Shown: positions 7,626-15,191 of the stretch, in pieces
Layout: every line of letters starts with the position of its first letter
How positions within the stretch are numbered: position 1 is the stretch's first letter
From: Phycisphaerae bacterium
GTDB taxonomy: Bacteria > Planctomycetota > Phycisphaerae > Phycisphaerales > SM1A02
Assembly (NCBI GenBank): GCA_030432455.1
Contig: JAUIHC010000004.1
Span: 1 to 18,771 of the forward strand
DNA: 18,771 bases
Direction: 5' to 3'
Notes under the pieces: generated by a model
The model's database searches: none
Seen by the model: the letters and a program-made list of their open reading frames with translations, nothing else
What the model was told of the DNA's origin: nothing
Position numbers and translations under genes: made by a program

Positions 7626-10454
7626 TCAGCCGACGGGGAGTCCGACATTCGACGCGTGGATCTTCGCCGCGTCGATCGCCTCGCCCGCCCGGGATGGATC
7701 CTTGCCGCCCGCCTGCGCGCTGTCCGGACGGCCGCCGCCGCCGCCGCCGCAGGCCTGGGCCGCGACCTTGACCCACTCGCCCGCCTTGAGGCCATCCTTG
7801 ATGAGGTTCTCCGGCACCTTGGCGACGATCACGACCGAGCCGGCGTCGGCGTCGGCGGAGATCAGCAGCACGGCGCTGCCCGGGTGCGCGGCACGGATCG
7901 CGTCCATCGCCGAGAGCAGCGCGTCCTTGTCCGCATCGTCGATCCGGGCCACGATCACCGGTCCGCTCGCCTCGCTCGCGATCGTGCGGGCCTGCTCGAC
8001 CACCTCGCCGCGGTTCGCCGCGGCCGCGGCCTTGCGGGCCTTCTTCGCGATCGACCGCAGGGCGTCGATGCGGACGCCGAGCTCGTTCCGCCGCACGATC
8101 GAGATCGTCGCCGCATCGAAGTCGCGGACGATCCCGTCGAGACCGTCCGCGACCGTGGACTCGTCGGCGGTCTCGAGCGATGCGATGCGACCCGCGAGAT
8201 CCGCCGCCGTCGCGCGGGCGGCATCGGCCGCCTCGCCCGCGAGCCCGAGCACGCGACGCACGCCCGCGGCGAGTCCCTGTTCGGAGAGCAGCACGAAACC
8301 ACCCGCCTCGGCGGTGTTGTCCAGGTGCGTGCCGCCGCAGAACTCCACCGAGAGATCGAGCCAGCGGGGGTCGTCGGGGGAGTTCAGGAGCTCCGCGACC
8401 GGAGTGCCGATCGAGACCACCCGCACCGGATCGGGATATCGCTCACCGAAGACCGCGCGGAGCGTGTTGATCGCCTTGGCGTCCTCGAGCGGCGCGTCCG
8501 CGGTGTCCACCGCGAGTCCCGCCTCGATCGAGGCGTTCACGCGGGACTCGATCTCGGCGAGGGCCGCCGCGTCGAGGGCGCCGCTCGCGGCGTAGTCGAA
8601 GCGGAGTCGATCCGGGGCCACGAGCGAGCCGCGCTGGTCGCTCTCGGGGCCGGCGACCGCACGCAGTGCGAGATTCACGAGGTGGGTCGTCGTGTGGTGG
8701 GCGCGGATGGCGGTGCGACGGTGGGCGTCCACCGCGAGTTCCGCCTCGTCGCCGACCGCGAAGGTTCCGTGGGTGACGTGGCCGATGTGCAGGACGAAGT
8801 CGCCGACGCGGCGGGTGTCCTCGACCGCGAAGACTCCGGCGTGATCGTGGCCCGCGCTCGACTCTCGGGTGACGCGGATCTCGCCGGTGTCGCCGACCTG
8901 TCCGCCCTGCTCGCCGTAGAAGCAGGTGCGGTCGCAGATGATCGCGGCCCGGCGGCCGGACTCCAGATGTTCGGTCAGGTGGCGACCGTCCCAGATCGCC
9001 TTGATCGCGGCGGGAATCTGGCAGCCCGCGTGCTTGGCCGAGTCGTCGGTGGCGCGGACCTTGAGGAAGTCGAGCTTGCCGAGGACATCCGGGGGCATGG
9101 TGACCACCGGGTCCGACTCGCCGCCGCCGCCGCGGCTTCGCTCGCGGGCCTCCTCCATGAGCGACTCGTAGCCATCGACGTCCACGGTCAGGCCCCGCTC
9201 CTCGGCCATGACCTGCGTGAGGTCGATGGGGAAGCCGTAGGTGTCGTGCAGCGTGAAGGCGTCCTGGCCGGTGATCGTGCCGTCGTCCACGCGCTGCGCC
9301 GCTTCGTCGAAGAGCTGCAGTCCGCGGTCGAGGGTGCGGCGGAAGGTCTCCTCCTCCTGGGCGACGATCTCGCGGACGCGGGCCTCCTTCGCCTTCATCT
9401 CGGGGAAGACCTCGCCGAGCGACTCGATCACCGCGGGCACGATGCGATCGAGGAACGGCCGCTCCATTCCGAAGGTCTGGCGACCGTGGCGGACGGCGCG
9501 GCGGAGGATGCGACGCAGCACATAGCCGCGTCCGTCGGCGCCGGGCGTCGCGCCGTCGGCGAGCGCGGTGGTCAGGCATCGGATGTGGTCGGCGATCACC
9601 CGGTACGCGACATCCACCGGATCGGTCATCGAGCCGCGGTACGGCGCGGCGCCGGTGACGTCCTGGATCCGCATGAAGATCCCGGTGAAGAGATCGGTGT
9701 CGTAGTTGCTGCGCGTGTCCTGCAGCACAGACACCAGGCGCTCGAGGCCCATGCCGGTGTCCACGTGCTTCGCGGGGAGCGACTTGAGCGACCGATCGGC
9801 CTCGCGGTTGAACTGGATGAAGACGAGGTTCCAGATCTCCAGGACATCGGGGTCGTCCTGATTGACGAGTGCCGCGGCGTTGCGGCCGCCGATGCGGTCG
9901 TAGTGGAGCTCCGAGCACGGACCGCACGGACCGGTCTCGCCCATCTCCCAGAAGTTGTCCTTGGCATTCCCGGGCAGGACATGGTCCTCGGGCAGAAATC
10001 GCAGCCAGAGATCGCGGGCCTCGTGGTCGGGTTCGAGCCCCTGCGCCGGGTCGCCCTCGAACCAGGTCGCGTACAGCCGCGACGGATCGAGTCCGTAGAC
10101 GACGGTCAGCAGCTCCCACGCCCAGTCGATCGCCTCGGTCTTGAAGTAGTCGCCGAACGACCAGTTGCCGAGCATCTCGAAGAAGGTGTGGTGATAGGTG
10201 TCGCGACCGACGTCCTCGAGGTCGTTGTGCTTGCCGCCCGCCCGGATGCACTTCTGGGTGTCGGCGGCGCGGGTGTAGAGCCGGGTGCCCTGCCCGAGGA
10301 AGACATCCTTGAACTGGTTCATCCCCGCGTTGGTGAAGAGCAGCGTCGGGTCCTCGTGGGGGACCGCGGGACTCGAGGGCACGATCTCGTGCCCCGCTCG
10401 CTCGCGGAAGAAGTCGAGGAACTGCTGGCGGATCTCGCGGGCGGTGAGGCTCAT
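7626..10454 (-). CDS. alaS: Alanyl-tRNA synthetase
   Basis: This 942-residue class II aminoacyl-tRNA synthetase charges tRNA-Ala in the cytoplasm. The catalytic domain opens with IRQQFLDFFRERAGHEIVPS and FTNAGMNQFKDVFLGQ (residues 40-55). The editing domain has the zinc ligands HHTTTH (586-591) and CGGTH (706-710), needed to clear Ser- and Gly-tRNA-Ala. The C-terminal DHHA1-like domain ends with ACGGGGGGRPDSAQAGG (901-917), nearly identical to the E. coli sequence. It is somewhat longer than E. coli AlaRS (876), with no obvious extra domain. The ATG at 10454 gives the expected MSLTAREIRQQFL start; longer minus-strand frames are not homologous. It is divergent from tpiA with 143 bases between them. 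A CATAAT box and a GC dyad lie upstream of the start. No key residue seems missing. Confidence 0.98.
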   Translation of the reverse strand: MSLTAREIRQQFLDFFRERAGHEIVPSSPAVPHEDPTLLFTNAGMNQFKDVFLGQGTRLYTRAADTQKCIRAGGKHNDLEDVGRDTYHHTFFEMLGNWSFGDYFKTEAIDWAWELLTVVYGLDPSRLYATWFEGDPAQGLEPDHEARDLWLRFLPEDHVLPGNAKDNFWEMGETGPCGPCSELHYDRIGGRNAAALVNQDDPDVLEIWNLVFIQFNREADRSLKSLPAKHVDTGMGLERLVSVLQDTRSNYDTDLFTGIFMRIQDVTGAAPYRGSMTDPVDVAYRVIADHIRCLTTALADGATPGADGRGYVLRRILRRAVRHGRQTFGMERPFLDRIVPAVIESLGEVFPEMKAKEARVREIVAQEEETFRRTLDRGLQLFDEAAQRVDDGTITGQDAFTLHDTYGFPIDLTQVMAEERGLTVDVDGYESLMEEARERSRGGGGESDPVVTMPPDVLGKLDFLKVRATDDSAKHAGCQIPAAIKAIWDGRHLTEHLESGRRAAIICDRTCFYGEQGGQVGDTGEIRVTRESSAGHDHAGVFAVEDTRRVGDFVLHIGHVTHGTFAVGDEAELAVDAHRRTAIRAHHTTTHLVNLALRAVAGPESDQRGSLVAPDRLRFDYAASGALDAAALAEIESRVNASIEAGLAVDTADAPLEDAKAINTLRAVFGERYPDPVRVVSIGTPVAELLNSPDDPRWLDLSVEFCGGTHLDNTAEAGGFVLLSEQGLAAGVRRVLGLAGEAADAARATAADLAGRIASLETADESTVADGLDGIVRDFDAATISIVRRNELGVRIDALRSIAKKARKAAAAANRGEVVEQARTIASEASGPVIVARIDDADKDALLSAMDAIRAAHPGSAVLLISADADAGSVVIVAKVPENLIKDGLKAGEWVKVAAQACGGGGGGRPDSAQAGGKDPSRAGEAIDAAKIHASNVGLPVG

Positions 10455-10500
10455 GGCTGGGGGCGACCTGGGGCTCGGAACGAGTTGGCCGGGGCGACGC

Positions 10501-10525
10501 GCCCGGCGGCCGACCGGGCATTATG
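10501..10525 (-). promoter_or_regulatory. Candidate alaS -10 box with adjoining dyad
   Basis: On the minus strand CATAAT (10520-10525) is 5 of 6 matches to the -10 consensus, and the predicted start of transcription falls near 10513. That lies inside a perfect GCCCGG-N7-CCGGGC dyad (10501-10506 and 10514-10519). No convincing -35 is seen. E. coli AlaRS represses its own gene by binding a palindrome flanking the alaS start site; whether this dyad acts similarly is speculation. Confidence 0.35.
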
Positions 10526-10597
10526 GCCCCGCGGTCGGCGCGGTACCTTCTTCGGCCCTGTCCCGGCCGCAGTCCATGGCCGGATCGGAGATTCAGG

Positions 10598-11368
10598 ATG
10601 ACCACCCGACGCCCCTTCGTGGGGGGAAATTGGAAGATGCACGGCGACCTCGCCCGAGCCGTCGAGCTCACCGAGGATGTCTCCGCCGCGGTCGCGTCGA
10701 TCGCGGAGGCCGTGGACATCGAGATCTATCCGCCGTTTCCCTATCTCCAGGCGGTCGGCCACGCCCTCCGCGGGGTGGGGGTCGCCTTCGGGGGGCAGGA
10801 CTGCTGCCCGCATCTCGAGGGGGCGTACACCGGTCAGACCAGCCCCTCCATGATCGCCGATCTGGGGGGGAATTCGGTCCTCGTGGGCCACTCGGAGCGG
10901 CGTCACGGCCTCGGGGAGACCGACGACATCGTCGCCTCCAAGCTCCGGGCGGGGCTGGCCGCGGACCTTCAGGTCGTCCTCTGCGTGGGGGAGACCCAGG
11001 CCGAGCGGGACGCCGGACAGGCCGCCGAGGTCGTCTCCCGGCAGGTTCGGGCGGGTTTCGAGGGTCTGGACGCGGCTCAGGCCCGTCGGATCGTCATCGC
11101 GTACGAGCCGGTCTGGGCGATCGGGACCGGGGTGACCGCCACCCCGGCGGACGCCCAGAACGCCCACGCCTCGATTCGGGAATTGCTGGGCTCCATGTAT
11201 GATGCGGAACTCGCCGCGGCGATCCGGATCATCTACGGAGGTTCGGTGAAGCCCGGCAATGCCGCCGAACTGTTCGCCGGTCCCGACGTGGACGGCGGAC
11301 TCATCGGGGGTGCCAGTCTGAAGGCGGACGATTTCGCCGCCATCTGCCGCGCCGCGATGCCGTCCTGA
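10598..11368 (+). CDS. tpiA: Triosephosphate isomerase
   Basis: This 256-residue (beta/alpha)8-barrel enzyme interconverts dihydroxyacetone phosphate and glyceraldehyde 3-phosphate in glycolysis and gluconeogenesis. All catalytic elements are visible: N11 and K13 in FVGGNWKMH, H98 in VGHSERR, E170 in AYEPVWAIGTG with the phosphate-gripping loop that follows, and YGGSVKPGN plus GLIGGASL near the end. The ATG at 10598 was chosen over a 25-residue upstream extension because it gives the family N-terminus and has GGAG (10587-10590) 7 bases upstream. It is the first gene of a same-strand series with secG, yicC, a kinase and a PDZ protein; tpiA next to secG is a recurrent bacterial arrangement. It is divergent from alaS. 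Confidence 0.98.
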   Translation: MTTRRPFVGGNWKMHGDLARAVELTEDVSAAVASIAEAVDIEIYPPFPYLQAVGHALRGVGVAFGGQDCCPHLEGAYTGQTSPSMIADLGGNSVLVGHSERRHGLGETDDIVASKLRAGLAADLQVVLCVGETQAERDAGQAAEVVSRQVRAGFEGLDAAQARRIVIAYEPVWAIGTGVTATPADAQNAHASIRELLGSMYDAELAAAIRIIYGGSVKPGNAAELFAGPDVDGGLIGGASLKADDFAAICRAAMPS

Positions 11369-11403
11369 CGGATCGTCGGCCAGGCCGGATCATCCTCACC
11401 CGC

Positions 11404-11432
11404 GTCGTCGTCGCCGTTCATGCGACGACGAC
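11404..11432 (+). other. 11-bp hairpin between tpiA and secG
   Basis: GTCGTCGTCGC (11404-11414) and GCGACGACGAC (11422-11432) are perfect inverted arms with a 7-base loop. The hairpin ends 18 bases before the secG GTG and lacks a following T-run, so an mRNA processing or translation-modulating stem is as likely as a terminator. Confidence 0.7.
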
Positions 11433-11450
11433 TCAGCCCGGAATCGACTC

Positions 11451-11909
11451 GTGCTCACCGTCATCCTGACCCTGCTCTTCATCGTCGTCTCGATCGCACT
11501 GATCCTCGTGATCCTCGTGCAGCGTCCGCAGGGCGGTGGTCTCGCCGGCGCCTTCGGCGGCGCGGGCGGCGGCGGCACCGACACCGCGTTCGGTGGACGA
11601 ACCGGCGATGTGCTCACCGTCGGCACCGTCGGCTGCTTCGTCCTGTACCTCATCGTCGCAGTCGCCTTGAACATCGTGGACGGCCCCGCGGGCACCGCGA
11701 CCGCCGAGACGACCGGGACCACCGAAGCGGCCACCACCGAGACGACCGGGACCACCGAGGGTGCCCCCGACGACTCGTCCCCGGCGCCGACCACGCCGCC
11801 GGTCGTTCCGGCCACGACGACGACCACCACCACGACCTCGCCCGCCATCCCGGCTCCGGCCGAGACCGCGACGCCGAGCGAGCCCGCCGACGCACCCGCC
11901 GGCGGCTGA
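11451..11909 (+). CDS. secG: Preprotein translocase subunit SecG with long Thr/Pro tail
   Basis: The 152-residue product has the two-helix SecG core: helix 1 LTVILTLLFIVVSIALILVILVQ, the conserved loop QRPQGGGLAGAFGGAGGGGTDTAFGGRTGD, and helix 2 VLTVGTVGCFVLYLIVAVALNIV. SecG is the accessory subunit of the SecYEG channel in the cytoplasmic membrane and assists preprotein translocation. After about residue 77 comes a tail of about 75 residues made almost wholly of Thr, Ala, Pro, Glu and Gly. It includes an 11-residue-spaced repeat, TTGTTE (direct DNA repeats at 11706 and 11739), and an eight-Thr run. Typical SecG proteins are about 70-120 residues, so the tail makes this one long. The start is GTG at 11451, the only codon giving an intact first helix; its ribosome binding site is weak. 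It lies 82 bases after tpiA. A 7-bp hairpin (11899-11905 with 11911-11917) spans the stop codon. Confidence 0.92.
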   Translation: MLTVILTLLFIVVSIALILVILVQRPQGGGLAGAFGGAGGGGTDTAFGGRTGDVLTVGTVGCFVLYLIVAVALNIVDGPAGTATAETTGTTEAATTETTGTTEGAPDDSSPAPTTPPVVPATTTTTTTTSPAIPAPAETATPSEPADAPAGG

Positions 11910-11962
11910 CCCGCCGGGAGTCGCCTCGACGCGGCCTCCGACCCGAGATCCGGAACCGACGC

Positions 11963-12865
11963 ATGTCTCGACCGACGATTCGCTCCATGACCGGCTTCGG
12001 CGCCGCGACCCTCGAGACCGAGGCGGCCCGCTGCTCGGTCGAGATCCGCTCGGTCAACAACAAGTTCCTCAAGACCACCGCCCGCCTGCCGGACGAGATC
12101 GCCGCCCTCGAGACCGACATCGAGACCGCGGTCTCGCGGCGACTTCGCCGCGGCAGCGTGATGGTCACGGTCCGGTGGTCGGCGGCGGGCGCGGCGATGG
12201 CCGCCCGCATCGACGCCAACGCCGCCCGCGCCGCGGTCGAGCAGCTGCTCGCCGCGATGCCGGAGTCGGTCCGCGATCGCTGCACCGTCGATCTCGCCAC
12301 GCTGCTCACCGTCCCCGGCATCGCCGAGGCCGATGACGCGACCGAGATCGCCGAGGAGGCCCGCGAGGTGGTGATGCGGCTGCTCGACGAGGCGTGCGAC
12401 CGCCTGATCGAGATGCGGATCCGCGAAGGCGAGGTCGTCCGGACCGAGCTCGAGGGCTTCGGCGTCCGGATGCGGGCGCTGCTCGAGTCGATCGCCGCCC
12501 GCGCGCCCAAGGTCGTCGAGCTCTACCGGGACCGACTGCACCAGCGGATCCAGTCGCTGCTCGAGGACGTCGGCACCTCGCTCGGCGAGGAGGACCTCGT
12601 CCGCGAGGTCGCGGTCTTCGCCGAACGCAGCGACATCGCCGAGGAGGTGGTGCGACTCGGCGGACACCTCGACCAGTTCTTCGACCTGCTCGGCACGCCG
12701 GGCGGCGAGCCGATCGGGCGGACGCTCGACTTCCTCACGCAGGAGATGCTGCGGGAGGCGAACACCATCGCGAGCAAGTCCTCCGACTCGGAGATCGCGC
12801 GGGCGGTCGTCGAGGTCAAGGGACTGATCGACCGGGTCAAGGAACAGGCCGCCAACGTCGAGTGA
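11963..12865 (+). CDS. yicC: YicC-family endoribonuclease
   Basis: The 300-residue product carries the family N-terminus RSMTGFGAATLE and SVEIRSVNNKFLK. It also carries the C-terminal DUF1732 signature TLDFLTQEMLREANTIASKSSDSEI followed by VVEVKGLIDRVKEQAANVE. These match E. coli YicC (about 287 residues) end to end. E. coli YicC is an endoribonuclease implicated in degradation of the small RNA RyhB and in stationary-phase survival. The ATG at 11963 gives MSRPTIRSMTGFG; an alternative ATG at 11987 would start directly at MTGFG and cut only eight residues. It lies 53 bases after secG. The following kinase gene begins around the stop codon, either overlapping it by 3 bases or 23 bases later. 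In many bacteria yicC is next to gmk; here it is not, at least not within this window. Confidence 0.95.
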   Translation: MSRPTIRSMTGFGAATLETEAARCSVEIRSVNNKFLKTTARLPDEIAALETDIETAVSRRLRRGSVMVTVRWSAAGAAMAARIDANAARAAVEQLLAAMPESVRDRCTVDLATLLTVPGIAEADDATEIAEEAREVVMRLLDEACDRLIEMRIREGEVVRTELEGFGVRMRALLESIAARAPKVVELYRDRLHQRIQSLLEDVGTSLGEEDLVREVAVFAERSDIAEEVVRLGGHLDQFFDLLGTPGGEPIGRTLDFLTQEMLREANTIASKSSDSEIARAVVEVKGLIDRVKEQAANVE

Positions 12866-12878
12866 CCGAGGGCGGGAC

Positions 12879-12883
12879 GGAGG
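12879..12883 (+). promoter_or_regulatory. Ribosome binding site deciding the kinase start
   Basis: A consensus GGAGG lies 5 bases before the GTG at 12889, the best Shine-Dalgarno in the window. It favours that codon over the GTG at 12862 that overlaps the yicC stop in the sequence GTGA. Confidence 0.65.
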
Positions 12884-12888
12884 TCGGC

Positions 12889-14118
12889 GTGCACGACGGC
12901 GACGAACGCCCGACGACGGACGATGTCGAATCCGGCACCGGATTCGAGGGGGCGGCGATGGATGCGGGCAGCGAGACGTTCCACGACGGGACGGCCCTCG
13001 GTCTTCCCTCGCCGTCCACCAGCGATTCGGAGACCGGCGATCGCGCCACCTTCGAGCCCGCCGAACTTCGCACCGTGCTCGAGGCGTTTCCGGTCACGCT
13101 CGTCCGCGAGATCCGGGAGTTTCCCGCGGGGTCGCGTCAGGCGCCCAAGGTCCGGGTGGTCGCCTCGGAGGGCGAGTTCCTGCTGAAGCGACGCGTGGCG
13201 CGGACCGAGCTGGTGGCCCGAGCGGTCTTCAACCACCGTCTTCAACTTCACCTCGAGGCGGGGGGGGTGCCGGTCGCGAGGCTCGTCGGCACCGTTCGGG
13301 GCAACCGGTCGATGCTGCTGATGGGGGACCGGGTCTACGAACTCTTCGAATGGGTGACCGGGCGCCGGATGGTCAAGGCCGCGCCGGAGGTCCGTCACGC
13401 CGCCCGGGTGCTCGGGCGGATCCATGTCGAGGCGATGGGACTGCCGATCGAGGACGCGCCGACCTTCGCCGGCTACCACGCGGCCGAGTCGGTGGACACC
13501 GCGTTCGATCGCGCCGAGCGGGCGATCGTCGCCGCGGATCCCGAGGTGGATCGCCCGACGCTTCGGGAGACGCTCGCCGATCTGCGCCGCCGTCGCGACG
13601 AGGGGGTCGCCGCCGTCGAGGCCGCCGGGTGGACGATCGCGCCGGTGCAGCCGATTCACGGCGACTGGCATCCCGGCAACGTGCTCTTCACGCCCGAACG
13701 GCCGACGCAGCGGCACCCCGGCGTGGTCCGGGCGGTCATCGACTTCGACTCGTCCCGGGTCGAACCCCGGCTCGTCGATGTCGCCAACGGCCTGCTGCAC
13801 TTCGCCATGAGGAGCGATCCCGATCGATCGCCCGCGGAGTGGCCGCCCTCGCTCTCCGGGGATCGGATCCGGGCCTTCCTCGCCGGTTGGATCGAGAGCG
13901 TCGGCACGCTGCTCCCACACGAGCCGGCGATGCTCGCGCCGCTCATGATCGAGGGGTTGGTGGCCGAGAGCATCGTTCCGATCGCCCGCAGCGGAACCTT
14001 CGCCCGCGTGCCGGGCGGCCCGTTCCTCGCCATGGTCCGCCGAAAGGCCGCATGGATCGAGCGGAACGCCACGACTCTGCGATCGCTGCTGGAGCGGGCG
14101 GCGGACGCCGGGCACTGA
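12889..14118 (+). CDS. APH-fold phosphotransferase (aminoglycoside/homoserine/choline kinase-like)
   Basis: The 409-residue product has the APH kinase core: a lysine in FLLKRR (about K100) positioned for ATP, a hinge region VYELFEWVTGRR, the catalytic loop IHGDWHPGN (H257, D259, N264) and the metal-binding VIDFDSS (D285, D287). These motifs place it in the PF01636-type superfamily, whose members phosphorylate small molecules such as aminoglycosides, homoserine, choline or thiamine, and sometimes spore-coat sugars. The substrate cannot be read from the sequence. The context (SecG, YicC, PDZ protein) does not suggest antibiotic resistance. Residues 1-55 are acidic, Ser/Thr/Gly-rich and probably disordered. 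The start at GTG 12889 is supported by GGAGG at 12879-12883. GTG 12862, overlapping the yicC stop, and ATG 12958 are alternatives that change only the disordered segment. Translation is probably coupled to yicC. Confidence 0.8.
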   Translation: MHDGDERPTTDDVESGTGFEGAAMDAGSETFHDGTALGLPSPSTSDSETGDRATFEPAELRTVLEAFPVTLVREIREFPAGSRQAPKVRVVASEGEFLLKRRVARTELVARAVFNHRLQLHLEAGGVPVARLVGTVRGNRSMLLMGDRVYELFEWVTGRRMVKAAPEVRHAARVLGRIHVEAMGLPIEDAPTFAGYHAAESVDTAFDRAERAIVAADPEVDRPTLRETLADLRRRRDEGVAAVEAAGWTIAPVQPIHGDWHPGNVLFTPERPTQRHPGVVRAVIDFDSSRVEPRLVDVANGLLHFAMRSDPDRSPAEWPPSLSGDRIRAFLAGWIESVGTLLPHEPAMLAPLMIEGLVAESIVPIARSGTFARVPGGPFLAMVRRKAAWIERNATTLRSLLERAADAGH

Positions 14119-14180
14119 TCCGCGCCGCCCCGTCGAGCGGTTCCTCCGGTTCAGATCCGTTCTGGATCCGGTCGATGTCC

Positions 14181-14192
14181 GGGACTACCGTG
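14181..14192 (+). promoter_or_regulatory. Candidate -10 region of the PDZ gene
   Basis: GGGACTACCGTG has the shared GGACTAnnnTG pattern, with TACCGT at 14186-14191. Transcription starting 7-8 bases later would begin at or immediately before the ATG at 14199, that is, a leaderless or nearly leaderless mRNA. No -35 is recognisable. Confidence 0.35.
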
Positions 14193-14198
14193 AGCGTC

Positions 14199-15176
14199 AT
14201 GTCGTCTCTTCCCGTCCGCTCAGCGCCCGCTCGTCGATCCCGCGGATGGATCGTCGTGGCGGCGCTGCTCGCGTGCCTGGGGCTGCCGGTGGCGGCATTG
14301 GCCCAGGTGGGCGGCGTCGGGAGGGTCCCGGTCGAGAAGGTCGATCCGCAGGATGCGGGGGGGCTGCGGATCCGGCCCGCGCCGCTGGTCCGGACCGCCG
14401 TGCCGCCCGGGGCGGACGGGTTCGATCTCAAGGCGATCCGCACCGCCCGGGTGCCCGCGGACCTGCGTCAAATCGTCGCCCGGTTGGACGATGCCGACTG
14501 GTCGGCCCGCGAGGAGGCGTCGCGTCGGCTCGAGGCCCATCCGGCTCCCGACGAGGCGCTGCTGCGGATCCTCGATCAGGACGACCTCACCGAGGAGCAG
14601 CGTCAGCGGCTGATGGGGGTCGTCTCGCGTCGCATCCTGCTGCGGGAGCGGGGGGCCATCGGCATTCGGATGAGCACCCGGATGGGGCTCGGCCGAGACG
14701 GCATCTCGGGCGTGGAGGTCACCCAGCTCATCGAGGGGCTTCCCGCCGAGCGGGTGCTGCGGGTCGGGGACGTCATCACGCGGATCGACGAGCGCGACAT
14801 CCGCGTCAACACCGATCTCATCACGCATGTGCAGCGGATGCCGCCCGGTCGGGTGATCCGGGTGCGGATTCTCCGCCCGCGGACGCCGCCCGCGGGCGAG
14901 GCGGCCGATCCGAACTGGATCCGGGGAGAGGGTGATCGCTGGTTCGAACCGATCGAGGTCGAGTTCGCCCTCGGCTCGTACGCGAAGCTCGGTGACACGC
15001 AGGGCGTCGTCAATCCCGAGACCACGCGTCGTCAGCAGCTGATTCTGGCGTTGCGGGCCGTGTGGGATCGGCCGCCCGATCCGCTCGACGGTCGGGCGAC
15101 CATCGACGGCGTCACGCCGTCGGATGTCGGTGGCTTCCGCAACGCCGTCCCGAAGACCGGCGTCCGTGGTCGCTGA
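14199..15176 (+). CDS. Exported PDZ-domain protein
   Basis: The 325-residue product opens with a basic segment and the hydrophobic WIVVAALLACLGLPVAALA. This is either a Sec signal peptide cut after ALA (residue 35) or a lipoprotein signal using LLAC (Cys at about 26). Residues 90-140 (ARLDDADWSAREEASRRLEAH onward) look like a short helical, HEAT-like repeat. A PDZ fold at about 148-225 is marked by GAIGIRM, GVEVTQLIEGLPAERVLRVGDVITRIDERDI and GRVIRVRILRP. No protease catalytic domain is attached, so it is not HtrA-like on its own. It probably acts outside the cytoplasmic membrane, binding protein C-termini or scaffolding. The start at ATG 14199 gives a standard signal; ATG 14175 would add eight residues. 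It follows the kinase by 80 bases. The stop codon lies in a palindrome shared with the convergent adk stop. Confidence 0.8.
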   Translation: MSSLPVRSAPARRSRGWIVVAALLACLGLPVAALAQVGGVGRVPVEKVDPQDAGGLRIRPAPLVRTAVPPGADGFDLKAIRTARVPADLRQIVARLDDADWSAREEASRRLEAHPAPDEALLRILDQDDLTEEQRQRLMGVVSRRILLRERGAIGIRMSTRMGLGRDGISGVEVTQLIEGLPAERVLRVGDVITRIDERDIRVNTDLITHVQRMPPGRVIRVRILRPRTPPAGEAADPNWIRGEGDRWFEPIEVEFALGSYAKLGDTQGVVNPETTRRQQLILALRAVWDRPPDPLDGRATIDGVTPSDVGGFRNAVPKTGVRGR

Positions 15177-15191
15177 CCCCCGGGGGGGTCA
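15174..15191. other. Palindrome containing both convergent stop codons
   Basis: TGACCCCC at 15174-15181 and GGGGGTCA at 15184-15191 are inverted arms around two G. The left arm starts with the TGA of the PDZ gene and the right arm ends with the complement of the adk TGA. Only 12 bases separate the stops. A run of five C and seven G is the whole intergenic region. There is no T-run on either side, so bidirectional termination is possible but unproven. Confidence 0.85.

Noticed and set aside
7656..10601. A 981-codon open frame on the plus strand opposite alaS.
   Set aside because: It is the mirror frame of a certain alaS gene, kept open by GC-rich codon use; the translation is Arg/Val/Asp-rich with no family motifs.
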